A DNA stretch of 13,969 nt, from contig JACRCS010000483.1 of the NCBI GenBank assembly GCA_016218905.1, positions 1 through 13,969 of the forward strand, written 5' to 3'. Each line of letters opens with the position of its first letter. Position 1 is the first letter of the stretch. This document shows positions 1-7,116 of this stretch, piece after piece. Origin of the DNA: Deltaproteobacteria bacterium (GTDB lineage Bacteria; Desulfobacterota_C; Deferrisomatia; Deferrisomatales; JACRMM01). The notes under the pieces are model-generated. The model had not been told where the DNA came from, ran no database searches, and worked only from the letters and a program-made list of their open reading frames with translations. The position numbers and the translations under genes were made by a program.

Positions 1-819
1 AGCTCGCCCCCGCCGCCTACGTTCGGCAAGACGCCCGCGGACATGGAAGCGGAGAGCTACCGGGAGAGCTGGCGGGTCGACCACGCCGTCCAGGAGACGG
101 AGGGCCTCATCGCGTTCCTGGAGAGCCTCACCGGAAAGAGCCTCAGCATGGCCCGGCTGCGGGAGGTGATGGAACGGAGCAACGAGCAGTTCGACTACTG
201 CACGAAGATCCTCGACCTCTGCGCCGACGCCCCGGCGACGCTCTCCATGGGCGACCACATGGCGAGCCTCATCTTCACCCAGTTCTACCGGGGCCATGAG
301 CTCGGGCTGGACCAGGCCAGGCGGATGTACGAGGAGGTCAAGGAGCGGGTCCGCGACGGGGTCTCGATCTGCCGGGAAGAGCGAGTGCGGCTCGGGCATT
401 ACGGCGTCCCCAACTGGTTCACGCCGGGGTTTTACGACTCCTTCGTCGATGGCTACGGGGCCACGTTTCCCTTCATGAGCTACCTCGCGATCACCCAGCA
501 GTGGATCAGGCGAGACCTCACGGACCCGCTCCGGGCGCTGGCGTCGCGGTACGTCGGGTACACCGAACTGGGGCTGCTGCCGCCGTGGCACGCGCAGTTC
601 TTCGTCGAGTGGGCCAAGAAGTTCCGGCTCGATGGCGTCGTCTTCCAGCGGGCGGACTCCTGCCGGCTCCTGAGCGGGCCCATGCTCCTCTTCATCAAGA
701 TCCTCGAGCAGGCCGGGGTGCCCACCTTCGTGATCTCGAGCGACTTCGTAGACGCCCGGGATTGGGACGACGCCAGGATCAAGGCCCAGCTCGGAGGTTT
801 CATCGAGACGCTGCTGTGA
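1..819 (+). CDS. 2-hydroxyacyl-CoA dehydratase / benzoyl-CoA reductase (class I-type) subunit, 5' truncated
   Basis: The reading frame is open from the first base, so the gene starts upstream; the first ATG (43) is internal by family comparison. About 272 residues are visible, against roughly 380-440 for the HgdB/BcrB/BcrC family (PF06050), so an N-terminal portion is missing. Family signatures seen: the helical stretch with GLIAFLESLTGKSLS (the usual linker 'LI.FLE..TG..L'), and the C-terminal block with DGVVFQRADSCR, where the Cys (codon 661-663) is at the place of an Fe-S cluster ligand, followed by the typical end 'GVPTFVISSDFVDARDWDDARIK'. Family members bind [4Fe-4S] clusters and dehydrate 2-hydroxyacyl-CoAs or reduce aromatic CoA esters after ATP-driven electron activation. 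The partner subunit and activator would lie to the left. The substrate is unknown. It points the same way as the AOR operon but is separated from it by 350 bases of repeats. Confidence 0.85.
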   Translation, partial: SSPPPPTFGKTPADMEAESYRESWRVDHAVQETEGLIAFLESLTGKSLSMARLREVMERSNEQFDYCTKILDLCADAPATLSMGDHMASLIFTQFYRGHELGLDQARRMYEEVKERVRDGVSICREERVRLGHYGVPNWFTPGFYDSFVDGYGATFPFMSYLAITQQWIRRDLTDPLRALASRYVGYTELGLLPPWHAQFFVEWAKKFRLDGVVFQRADSCRLLSGPMLLFIKILEQAGVPTFVISSDFVDARDWDDARIKAQLGGFIETLL

Positions 820-845
820 GGAACAGTTGTCAGTTATCAGTCGTA

Positions 846-864
846 GGGTGGGCTCTGCCCACCC
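846..864. repeat. REP-like hairpin in intergenic gap
   Basis: A perfect 8-bp inverted repeat (GGGTGGGC / GCCCACCC) around a 3-base TCT loop, 27 bases after the stop of the truncated dehydratase gene. No T-run follows, so it is not a clear rho-independent terminator. Its look (GTAGGGTGGGC...GCCCACCC) resembles hairpins I recall as common in intergenic DNA of many environmental bacteria, so a dispersed repetitive element is likelier than a gene-specific signal. It may still slow or end transcription of the upstream gene. Confidence 0.55.
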
Positions 865-927
865 TCCCACCCAGCCCCTTTCCGACGTGGTGGGGCGGGC
901 CCCCCCAACTGACTGATGGGATTGGGG

Positions 928-955
928 GATCGGTGATCGGTGATCGGTGATCAGT
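928..955 (+). repeat. Short heptamer repeat, inverted relative to the main array
   Basis: Four heptamers in a row, three GATCGGT and one GATCAGT. ATCGGT is the reverse complement of ACCGAT, the core of the larger array at 997-1143, so this small block is an inverted, slightly diverged arm that could pair with the larger array at six of seven bases per unit. A further heptamer-like run, GTTGTCA GTTATCA, sits at 826-839, so the whole gap appears built of related 7-base units. Confidence 0.7.
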
Positions 956-982
956 TAGAGCAGGAACGAAAATGGACGAAAA

Positions 983-1150
983 CCGAAAACCGGAAGCCGA
1001 CAACCGACAACCGACAACCGATAACCGATAACCGATAACCGATAACCGATAACCGATAACCGATAACCGACAACCGACAACCGACAACCGACAACCGACA
1101 ACCGACAACCGATAACCGATAACCGATAACCGATAACCGATAACCGAAAA
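983..1150 (+). repeat. Heptanucleotide tandem array (CCGAYAA)n
   Basis: Twenty-one perfect 7-base units run from 997 to 1143. They occur in blocks: 3 x CCGACAA, 7 x CCGATAA, 6 x CCGACAA, 5 x CCGATAA. Edge units CCGAAAA (983-989 and 1144-1150) and CCGGAAG (990-996) flank them. Only the C/T at position 5 varies, and it varies in runs rather than at random, as expected if whole groups of units were copied together. The unit length is not a multiple of three and the array lies between genes, so it is not protein coding. Heptanucleotide short tandem repeats of this kind (STRRs) are known from cyanobacteria; the family here is not recognised. The array ends 12 bases before the ribosome binding site of the Fe-S gene, so it is probably in the operon's 5' leader or promoter region. 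Confidence 0.93.
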
Positions 1151-1163
1151 CAACGGGTCAGGG

Positions 1164-1171
1164 GGAGGAGG
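1164..1171 (+). promoter_or_regulatory. Strong ribosome binding site of the first Fe-S gene
   Basis: GGAGGAGG directly abuts the ATG at 1172, which is too close for normal initiation. It lies 6 bases before an in-frame GTG at 1178, an ideal distance, and 18 bases before an in-frame ATG at 1190, which has its own weaker purine-rich GGGGAAG nearby. The true start may therefore be GTG 1178 or ATG 1190 rather than ATG 1172. Confidence 0.6.
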
Positions 1172-1864
1172 ATGGGAGTGGGGAAGCGAATGAAAGAGAC
1201 CGAGGCCGGCCTGGGCCGCCGGGAGTTCCTCAAGCTCGCGGGGGTCGCGTCGGCCGGCCTGGGGCTCGCGCACGTGCCCGGCGCCTTCTGGCTCGGCGAC
1301 GCGGTCGCGGCGATCCCCGCCGCGGGGGGCTACCTCCTCGTCGACACGAAGAAGTGCCAGGGCTGCACGACCTGCATGATGGCCTGCTCCTTGACGCACG
1401 AGGGCAAGGCGAGCCTCTCCCTCTCCAGGATCCAGGTGGTCCAGAACCCCTTCGAGCGGTTTCCGGACGACCTCCGCCTCGTCCAGTGCAGGCAGTGCGT
1501 GGAGCCCCCCTGCGTGGAAGCCTGTCCCACGGGCGCGCTGCGGGCCGACCCGGCGCGGGGCATCCGCACGGTCCGGAAGGCGAAGTGCATCGGGTGCCGG
1601 GCCTGCGTGGAGGCGTGCCGCAACACTCCCAGCACCGCGATCTGGAACTTCGAAGGCAAGCACGCGCAGGTCTGCGACCTCTGCGCGGACGCGCCCTATT
1701 GGGGAGAGAAGGGCGGACCGGCCGGCACCCAGGCCTGCGTCGCCACGTGCCCCGTCGGGGCCATCCGGTTCACGAAGGAGATCCCGGTCCAGAAAGGCGA
1801 CGCCGGCTATCGGGTCAACCTCCGGGGCAAGGGCTGGAAGGCCCTCGGCTACACGACCGAATAG
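1172..1864 (+). CDS. Tat-exported four-cluster ferredoxin-like subunit (copy 1)
   Basis: A 230-residue electron-transfer protein of the DmsB/HybA/YdhY type. Residues 15-21 hold a twin-arginine motif (GRREFLK) followed by a hydrophobic stretch and an AVA-type cleavage site near residue 47, so export by the Tat pathway is predicted. Sixteen cysteines fall in four groups: C62-x2-C-x2-C-x3-C, CRQC...CVEACP, CIGCRACVEAC, and CDLC...CVATCP, enough for four [4Fe-4S] clusters. The third group lacks the usual Pro after its last Cys. It lies 16 bases before the AOR gene and most likely carries electrons to or from that enzyme. The start is uncertain (1172, GTG 1178 or 1190) because the best ribosome binding site suits 1178; all three keep the Tat motif. 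It is a clear paralogue of the protein at 4364-5059. Confidence 0.9.
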   Translation: MGVGKRMKETEAGLGRREFLKLAGVASAGLGLAHVPGAFWLGDAVAAIPAAGGYLLVDTKKCQGCTTCMMACSLTHEGKASLSLSRIQVVQNPFERFPDDLRLVQCRQCVEPPCVEACPTGALRADPARGIRTVRKAKCIGCRACVEACRNTPSTAIWNFEGKHAQVCDLCADAPYWGEKGGPAGTQACVATCPVGAIRFTKEIPVQKGDAGYRVNLRGKGWKALGYTTE

Positions 1865-1880
1865 GCGAGGGAGTTCGCGC

Positions 1881-3974
1881 ATGAACGGATATGCGGGCAA
1901 GATCCTGCGCATCGACCTGACGCGCCGGAAGATCTCGACGATCGAGACCCGGAAGTACGAGCAGTGGGGAGGGGGGCACGGGATGGGCTCCGCGCTCTTC
2001 TGGGATCTCGCCAAGGAGAAGGCCGTCAGCGGCTTCGATCCGAGAAACGTCGTGACGATCATGACGTCCCCCCTGACGGGGACGCTCGTCCCCGGCGCCT
2101 CCTCGAGGACGGAGGTGCAGGGCATCGGCGTCCAGTCCCACCCGGTGGAGTGGTTCACGCGGAGCAACTTCGGCGGGCGCTTCGGTCCGATGCTCAAGTA
2201 CGCCGGCTGGGACGGCATCGTCGTCGAGGGCAAGGCTTCGAAGCCGGTGTGGATCGACTTCCGGGACGGGGACGTGCGGATCCGCGACGCGGGCCGGCTC
2301 TGGGGCATGGACGCTTGGGCGGCGCAGCAGGAGATCTGGCGCCTGGTGGCGGGCGGGCGAGGGTACGGCGACTGGCTGAAGACCGGCCCCGACGCCAAGG
2401 GGGGCCGGACCGTCCAGCGGCCCGCCGTCTTGACCATCGGGCCTTCGGGCGAGCGCCTGGGGAGGATCGCGGCCCTCATCCACGACGCGGGCAACGCCGC
2501 CGGCCAGGGCGGGTTCGGCGGGGTCTGGGGCTCGAAGAACCTCAAGGCCGTGAGCGTCTGGGGCTCGGGTGCCGTCCACGTGGCGGACCCGAAGGCCCTG
2601 GTGGAGGCCCGCCTCTGGTTGAAGCGGGAGTTCAGCCTCGACGCGGACGACCCCCGCGTCCAGGCGAACCCGATGGGGGCGAGGATGATGCTCGGCCCCG
2701 GCTCCCCGCCGGTGTCGATCGCCTTCTGGAAGAATCCCGAGGACGCGAGGCCCCAGGCGTGCGCCGGGTGCCCGGCCGGCTGCCGGTCCCGCTACGGAAG
2801 CGGGAAGGGGAACGAATCCGCGTGCGCGGACTCGATGTGGTACGTGCTGCCCGATCTGGAGCGCCACCAAGGCAAGCAGACCGACTCGGTCTTCATCTCG
2901 GCCGACCTCTGCCAGAAGTACGGCATCAACGCCTGCGAGCTCCTGCGGGGCCTCCCCTACGTCCGCGACCTCCACAAGATGGGTGTGCTCGGGCCGGGCA
3001 AGGCCATCGACACGGACCTCTCCTTCGAGGGATACGGTTCGACCGAGTTCGTGGAGGGGTTGCTCCGGATGATCGCCGAGCGGCGAGGGATCGGCAACGA
3101 CATGGCGGAGGGGTTCTACCGGGCGGCCGAGCGTTGGGGCCGGCTGAAGGAGGACGCCCGAACGGGCCTCCTCGCCTATCCCCACTGGGGGCTGCCGCTC
3201 CACTACGAACCGAGGGCCGAGCTCGAGTGGGGCTACGGGTCGATCGTCGGCGACCGGGAGGTGAACGAGCACGCCTTCAACTGGCTCTTCTGGCTGCCGT
3301 CGGGCGCCAAGGCCCAGGGGGCGGAGCCCCCGATCTCCGCCGAGGAGATCGTGACGCTCTTCTCGGAGAAGCTCGTGCCCTACCAGTGCGACGTCCGGAT
3401 GCTCGACTACGCGAACGACAACATGTACTCGGAGCACATGGCGAAGCTCGTCGCCTGGGACCGGCACTACAGCCGCTTCTGGAAGCAGTCCCTGCTCTTC
3501 TGCGACGGGCTCTACCCGAACTTCGTCAACATGGCCCGGCCCGACGGCCGCGGGGTGACCGGCATCGCGGAGCCCAGGTTCTTCAAGGCGGTCACGGGCC
3601 GGGAGTGCAGCTTCGCCGACGGGATCGAGCTCGGGCGGAAGATCTGGAACCTGGACAACGCGATCTGGACGCTCCAAGGCAGGCACCGGGACATGGTCCA
3701 CTTCGCGGAGCACATCTACACCGTTCCGCTCGCGCCCCTCTACCCGGTGCCGGTCCACTACCTGCCCGGCCGCGAGAACGGGAAGTGGACCTACGTGGCC
3801 GTGGACGGCAGGCACCTGGACAAGAACGGCTTCGACGAGTGGAAGACCCGATACTACGCCCTGGAGGGCTGGGACCCGAAGACCGGCTGGCCCCTCAAGT
3901 CGACGCTCGACTCCCTGGGCCTTCCGCACGTAGCCGAAGAGCTCACCAAGAAACGCAAACTAGGGAGGACATGA
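1881..3974 (+). CDS. Aldehyde:ferredoxin oxidoreductase family protein (copy 1)
   Basis: A 697-residue tungsten/molybdenum-pterin enzyme of the AOR family, close in length and in both ends to E. coli YdhV. It starts with the family opening MNGYAGKILRIDLT and contains the AOR pterin-binding stretch GQGGFGGVWGSKNLKA. The cubane ligands are visible: C294-x2-C297-x3-C301 and a distant C541 (LLFCDG), matching the C288/C291/C295/C494 arrangement of Pyrococcus AOR. The C-terminus has the typical 'GWDPKTGWP...L..LGL..V..EL' ending. Family members oxidise aldehydes to acids or, in BamB, reduce benzoyl-CoA; the reaction here is not known. It has no export signal of its own, although its Fe-S partner does. 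A GAGGG ribosome binding site lies about 8 bases before the ATG, and the stop overlaps the region of the next gene's start. Confidence 0.93.
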   Translation: MNGYAGKILRIDLTRRKISTIETRKYEQWGGGHGMGSALFWDLAKEKAVSGFDPRNVVTIMTSPLTGTLVPGASSRTEVQGIGVQSHPVEWFTRSNFGGRFGPMLKYAGWDGIVVEGKASKPVWIDFRDGDVRIRDAGRLWGMDAWAAQQEIWRLVAGGRGYGDWLKTGPDAKGGRTVQRPAVLTIGPSGERLGRIAALIHDAGNAAGQGGFGGVWGSKNLKAVSVWGSGAVHVADPKALVEARLWLKREFSLDADDPRVQANPMGARMMLGPGSPPVSIAFWKNPEDARPQACAGCPAGCRSRYGSGKGNESACADSMWYVLPDLERHQGKQTDSVFISADLCQKYGINACELLRGLPYVRDLHKMGVLGPGKAIDTDLSFEGYGSTEFVEGLLRMIAERRGIGNDMAEGFYRAAERWGRLKEDARTGLLAYPHWGLPLHYEPRAELEWGYGSIVGDREVNEHAFNWLFWLPSGAKAQGAEPPISAEEIVTLFSEKLVPYQCDVRMLDYANDNMYSEHMAKLVAWDRHYSRFWKQSLLFCDGLYPNFVNMARPDGRGVTGIAEPRFFKAVTGRECSFADGIELGRKIWNLDNAIWTLQGRHRDMVHFAEHIYTVPLAPLYPVPVHYLPGRENGKWTYVAVDGRHLDKNGFDEWKTRYYALEGWDPKTGWPLKSTLDSLGLPHVAEELTKKRKLGRT

Positions 3975-3976
3975 AC

Positions 3977-4336
3977 ATGGCCGGCCTTTCCACCCCGACG
4001 GTCGCGCTCGCCACGAAGCTCCTGGAGGAGGTCGGGTTCGACGACCGGCTGATCGGCTACCGCCTCCGGGAGAGGATGGGGGCGGTCTCCGCGACCCTCT
4101 ACAGCTTCGCCGAGGTCGTGGCCCTGCTCCACGACTCCTGCCCCCGGATCGACTTCGCCCGCCTGGAGGCCTGGGTACGAGACGTCCAGGGCGACCGCGA
4201 GCTCGCGGACCGGATGAAGGAGTGCCTCGCCGACGCGAGCCACGAGCGCGAAAAGCTCCTGAGACTCCGCACCTGGATGGACGAGCGGCTCGCCCAGGCC
4301 CGGGCGCTCCGGGAGCTCGGCTCCAGGGTGACCTGA
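3977..4336 (+). CDS. Small conserved-looking helical protein of unknown function between the two AOR modules
   Basis: A 119-residue protein (121 if the ATG at 3971 is used, which overlaps the AOR stop as ATGA). I prefer ATG 3977 because GGGAGG at 3963-3968 lies 8 bases before it and only 2 before 3971. I do not recognise the family. It is rich in charged residues, with no signal peptide, no membrane segment and only two cysteines, and looks almost entirely alpha-helical. The C-terminal third (REKLLRLRTWMDERLAQARALRE) is strongly amphipathic and could form a coiled coil. Its position inside the operon, coupled to AOR 1, suggests a role linked to that enzyme, such as assembly or a small subunit; this is inference. 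No equivalent follows AOR 2. Confidence 0.75.
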   Translation: MAGLSTPTVALATKLLEEVGFDDRLIGYRLRERMGAVSATLYSFAEVVALLHDSCPRIDFARLEAWVRDVQGDRELADRMKECLADASHEREKLLRLRTWMDERLAQARALRELGSRVT

Positions 4337-4363
4337 TCCCCTATCGTTCCGAGGGCAGAAGAG

Positions 4364-5059
4364 ATGACCAGCGAAGACAAGGAAGAGAAAGAAGGCCTCT
4401 CCAGGCGAGCGTTCCTGAGGTTCGCCGGTTCGGCGGCGGTGGGCTACGGGGCCCTGGCGCTCTACTCCTTCCCCGGCCGGCCCGCCGTCGCCGGGGCACC
4501 GGTCCTGCCCCCCTCCACGGGCTACCTCCTGGCGGACCCGAAGAAGTGCGCGGGGTGCCTCTCCTGCATGCTCGCCTGCTCGGTGGCCCACGAGGGCAAG
4601 GAGAGCCTCTCGCTCTCCCGGATCCAGATCGTCCAGTACCCCCTCGGCAAGTTCCCGGCGGACATCGCCGTGGCCCAGTGCCGCCAGTGCTTGGAGCCCT
4701 CCTGCGTGGAGGCCTGCCCCACGGGCGCCCTCGCGGCCGATCCGGCCAAGGGCAACGTCCGGACGGTGGACGAGGAGAAGTGCACGGGGTGTCGCAAGTG
4801 TCTCGACGCGTGCGCCTTCGCCCCGGGCAGGCTCGTCTGGGACCTGGAGGCCCAGCGCGCGCGGAAGTGCGATCTCTGCGCCGGGGCGCGCTTCCTCGGC
4901 GCGGCCGGCGGACCCGGGGGGAGACAGGCGTGCGCCGACGTCTGCCCCATGCGGGCAATCCGCTTCACGGCCGCGGTGCCGGCCCAGGCGGGTGACCTCG
5001 GGTACTACGTCAACCTGCGCAACGAGAATTGGAAGAAGCTCGGCTTCCCGGTGGAGTGA
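4364..5059 (+). CDS. Tat-exported four-cluster ferredoxin-like subunit (copy 2)
   Basis: A 231-residue paralogue of the first Fe-S protein. The Tat motif is at residues 13-19 (SRRAFLR), followed by a hydrophobic segment and an AVA-type cleavage site near residue 43. It again has sixteen cysteines in four groups, with the first at C62-x2-C65-x2-C68-x3-C72, the same numbering as copy 1; the others are CRQC...CVEACP, CTGCRKCLDAC and CDLC...CADVCP. It is predicted to bind four [4Fe-4S] clusters and to move electrons for the AOR 2 enzyme, whose start lies 2 bases after its stop. The N-terminal tail before the RR is more acidic/lysine-rich than in copy 1. A GAGGG ribosome binding site lies 8 bases before the ATG. 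Confidence 0.92.
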   Translation: MTSEDKEEKEGLSRRAFLRFAGSAAVGYGALALYSFPGRPAVAGAPVLPPSTGYLLADPKKCAGCLSCMLACSVAHEGKESLSLSRIQIVQYPLGKFPADIAVAQCRQCLEPSCVEACPTGALAADPAKGNVRTVDEEKCTGCRKCLDACAFAPGRLVWDLEAQRARKCDLCAGARFLGAAGGPGGRQACADVCPMRAIRFTAAVPAQAGDLGYYVNLRNENWKKLGFPVE

Positions 5060-5061
5060 CG

Positions 5062-7116
5062 ATGAACGGCTACGCGGGAAAGATCCTTCGCATCGACCTC
5101 ACCAGCCGGAAGGTCTCGGCCATCGATACGAGGCAGTACGAAGCCTGGGGCGGGGGCCACGGCATCGGGTCCGCGCTCTTCTTCGACCTGGTGCCGGACA
5201 AGGCCATCGGCGCCTTCGATCCGAGAAACGTCGTCACCCTGATGACCTCGCCGCTCACGGGCACGCTGGCGCCTTCCGCCTCCCGGACCGAGGTGCAGGG
5301 CATCGGGGCGCAGCCCTATCCCGTCGAGTGGTTCACGAGGAGCGGGGTCGGGGGACGGTTCGGCCCCATGCTGAAGTACGCCGGCTGGGACGGCATCGTC
5401 GTCGAGGGCCGGGCCGCGAAACCGGTCTGGGTGGACATCCGCGACGGGGACGTGCGGATCCGGGACGCCCGGACGCTCTGGGGCAAGGACACCTACGAGA
5501 CCCAGGAACGGATCTGGGCCGACGTCGGAGGCGGGGCGGTCCGGGGGGAGTGGGCCGACCCGGCGGGAAGCGGGGGCGAGCGGCGGACGACCCAGCGGCC
5601 GGCGGTGCTCGCCATCGGACCGGCGGGTGAAAACCTGAGCCGAATCGCCTGCCTCATCCACGACGCCGGCTCCGCCGCGGGCCAGGGAGGGTTCGGCGGC
5701 GTCTGGGGCGCGAAAAACCTGAAGGCGATCAGCGTCATCGGCACCGGGAGCGTGCACGTCGCCGACCCCGCCGCCCTGCTCGAGGCGCGCAGGTGGATCC
5801 TGCAGAAGTACATGTACGACGTGGACCGGCCGCGGAAGCAGTCGCCGGTCGACAACTTCCACTTCTACAACCTCATCTCCGGCGCTCCCGGGGGCATGTC
5901 CTTCCTCCCGGTTTCCGAGCCCTCCAGGGCCCAGGGCTGCACGAGCTGTCCGCGACCCTGCCGGCGGCGGACCGGGAGCAGTGCGAGCAACGAGTCCATC
6001 TGCGCCGAGTCGCTCGTCTACACGGCCGAGGGGCCGGCCGAGACCCTCCAGGCCACCGACCTCGTCCAGCGGGCGGGGCTCAACGCCTACGAGGCAATGA
6101 TCCACGGCTACCTGCGAGACCTCCACAAGATGGGGGTGCTGGGGCCGGGCAAGGCGATCGAGTGCGATCTGCCCTTCGACAAGTACGGTCAGCTGGAGTT
6201 CGAGCGGCGCCTGGTCGACGCCATCGTCCACCGGAAGGGATTCGGGGATGACCTGGCGGAGGGGGTGGTGCGGGCGGCCAAGAAGTGGGGCCGGCTCGAG
6301 GAGGATCTCAGGACCGGCCTCCTCCGCTACGTGGCCTGGGGCTGCCACGAGCACTACGAGCCCCGGGCCGAGGTGGAGTGGAGCTACGGGTCGATCCTTA
6401 GCGAGCGGGACATCAACGAACACTGCGTCAACAAGAGCGTCTTCTGGATTCCGGCCGCCTCCGCCATGGTGGGGGAGAAGCCTCCGCTCTCGGCCGAGGA
6501 GCTGGTGACGATCCTCGCCGAGAAGCTCGTCCCTTTCCAGGACCCCGCCATGCTCGACTACAGCGAGAGGGGGGTGTACGGCCCGGGCAAGGTCAAGATG
6601 ATCGCCTGGCACCGGCGCTACACGCGCTTCTGGAAGCAGTCGGCCCTCTTCTGCGACATCGTCTTCCCGGACTTCGTCAACGTGAACGCCCCGGACAAGC
6701 GGGGGTTCAGCCCGGAGGCAGAGCCCCGCTTCTTCAACGCCGTCACCGGCAACTCGCTCACCTTCGAGCAGGGCCTCGAGATCGGCCGCAGGATCTGGAA
6801 CCTCGACCGGTCCATCTGGGTGCTCCAGGGCCGGCATCGGGACATGGAGGTCCTCTCCGAGTACGTGTACACGCAGCCGATTGAGACGCCCTGCGTGCTG
6901 CCGGCGCGGGAGGACGGGAAGTGGGTCTACGCCGACGCCAAGGGGCGCGTCCTAAAGCGGGAAGACTTCGAACGGTGGAAGACCGACTACTACGCCTTCG
7001 AAGGCTGGGATCCGCGGACGGGCTGGCCGACCCGGGAAGGCCTGGAATCGCTGGGCCTCGGCAACGTCGCGGCCGAGCTCGGCCGGAAGAAGAAGCTGGG
7101 AGGAGGTCCACGATGA
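5062..7116 (+). CDS. Aldehyde:ferredoxin oxidoreductase family protein (copy 2)
   Basis: A 684-residue AOR-family tungsten/molybdenum-pterin enzyme, strongly similar to copy 1 along its whole length (same opening MNGYAGKILRIDLT, same GQGGFGGVWGAKNLKA pterin stretch). Cubane ligands are C293-x2-C296-x3-C300 and C531 (LFCDIV). Differences from copy 1 cluster around residues 240-290, before the cysteine motif, and around the active-site helices, so substrate choice may differ. The frame is open upstream to ATG 5029, but the ATG at 5062 is chosen because it aligns exactly with copy 1, follows the Fe-S stop by 2 bases, and has GGTGGAG 5 bases ahead. Its stop overlaps the next gene's ATG (ATGA at 7113-7116), suggesting translational coupling. 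It has no export signal of its own. Confidence 0.93.
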   Translation: MNGYAGKILRIDLTSRKVSAIDTRQYEAWGGGHGIGSALFFDLVPDKAIGAFDPRNVVTLMTSPLTGTLAPSASRTEVQGIGAQPYPVEWFTRSGVGGRFGPMLKYAGWDGIVVEGRAAKPVWVDIRDGDVRIRDARTLWGKDTYETQERIWADVGGGAVRGEWADPAGSGGERRTTQRPAVLAIGPAGENLSRIACLIHDAGSAAGQGGFGGVWGAKNLKAISVIGTGSVHVADPAALLEARRWILQKYMYDVDRPRKQSPVDNFHFYNLISGAPGGMSFLPVSEPSRAQGCTSCPRPCRRRTGSSASNESICAESLVYTAEGPAETLQATDLVQRAGLNAYEAMIHGYLRDLHKMGVLGPGKAIECDLPFDKYGQLEFERRLVDAIVHRKGFGDDLAEGVVRAAKKWGRLEEDLRTGLLRYVAWGCHEHYEPRAEVEWSYGSILSERDINEHCVNKSVFWIPAASAMVGEKPPLSAEELVTILAEKLVPFQDPAMLDYSERGVYGPGKVKMIAWHRRYTRFWKQSALFCDIVFPDFVNVNAPDKRGFSPEAEPRFFNAVTGNSLTFEQGLEIGRRIWNLDRSIWVLQGRHRDMEVLSEYVYTQPIETPCVLPAREDGKWVYADAKGRVLKREDFERWKTDYYAFEGWDPRTGWPTREGLESLGLGNVAAELGRKKKLGGGPR

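Noticed and set aside
997..1143. CRISPR array
   Set aside because: Units are 7 bases long and directly adjacent, with no spacers and no cas genes nearby.
955..1233. Minus-strand open frame with a repeating RLSVIGY/RLSVVGC pattern, possibly a repeat protein
   Set aside because: The pattern is only the heptamer array read in triplets (repeat period 7 codons per 21 bases); there is no family or sensible start, and it runs antisense into the Fe-S gene.
830..3929. Very long open frames on the minus strand (up to about 700 codons) opposite the Fe-S and AOR genes
   Set aside because: They are antisense shadows caused by high GC; the plus-strand genes have clear family motifs, while these have low-complexity Arg/Gly/Pro/Val-rich translations and no domains.
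1881..7116. The AORs as BamB, the tungsten subunit of class II benzoyl-CoA reductase
   Set aside because: Openings, C-termini and the Tat Fe-S partner are closer to the YdhV/YdhY type, and no BamC-I companion genes are present; family-level AOR is all that can be supported.
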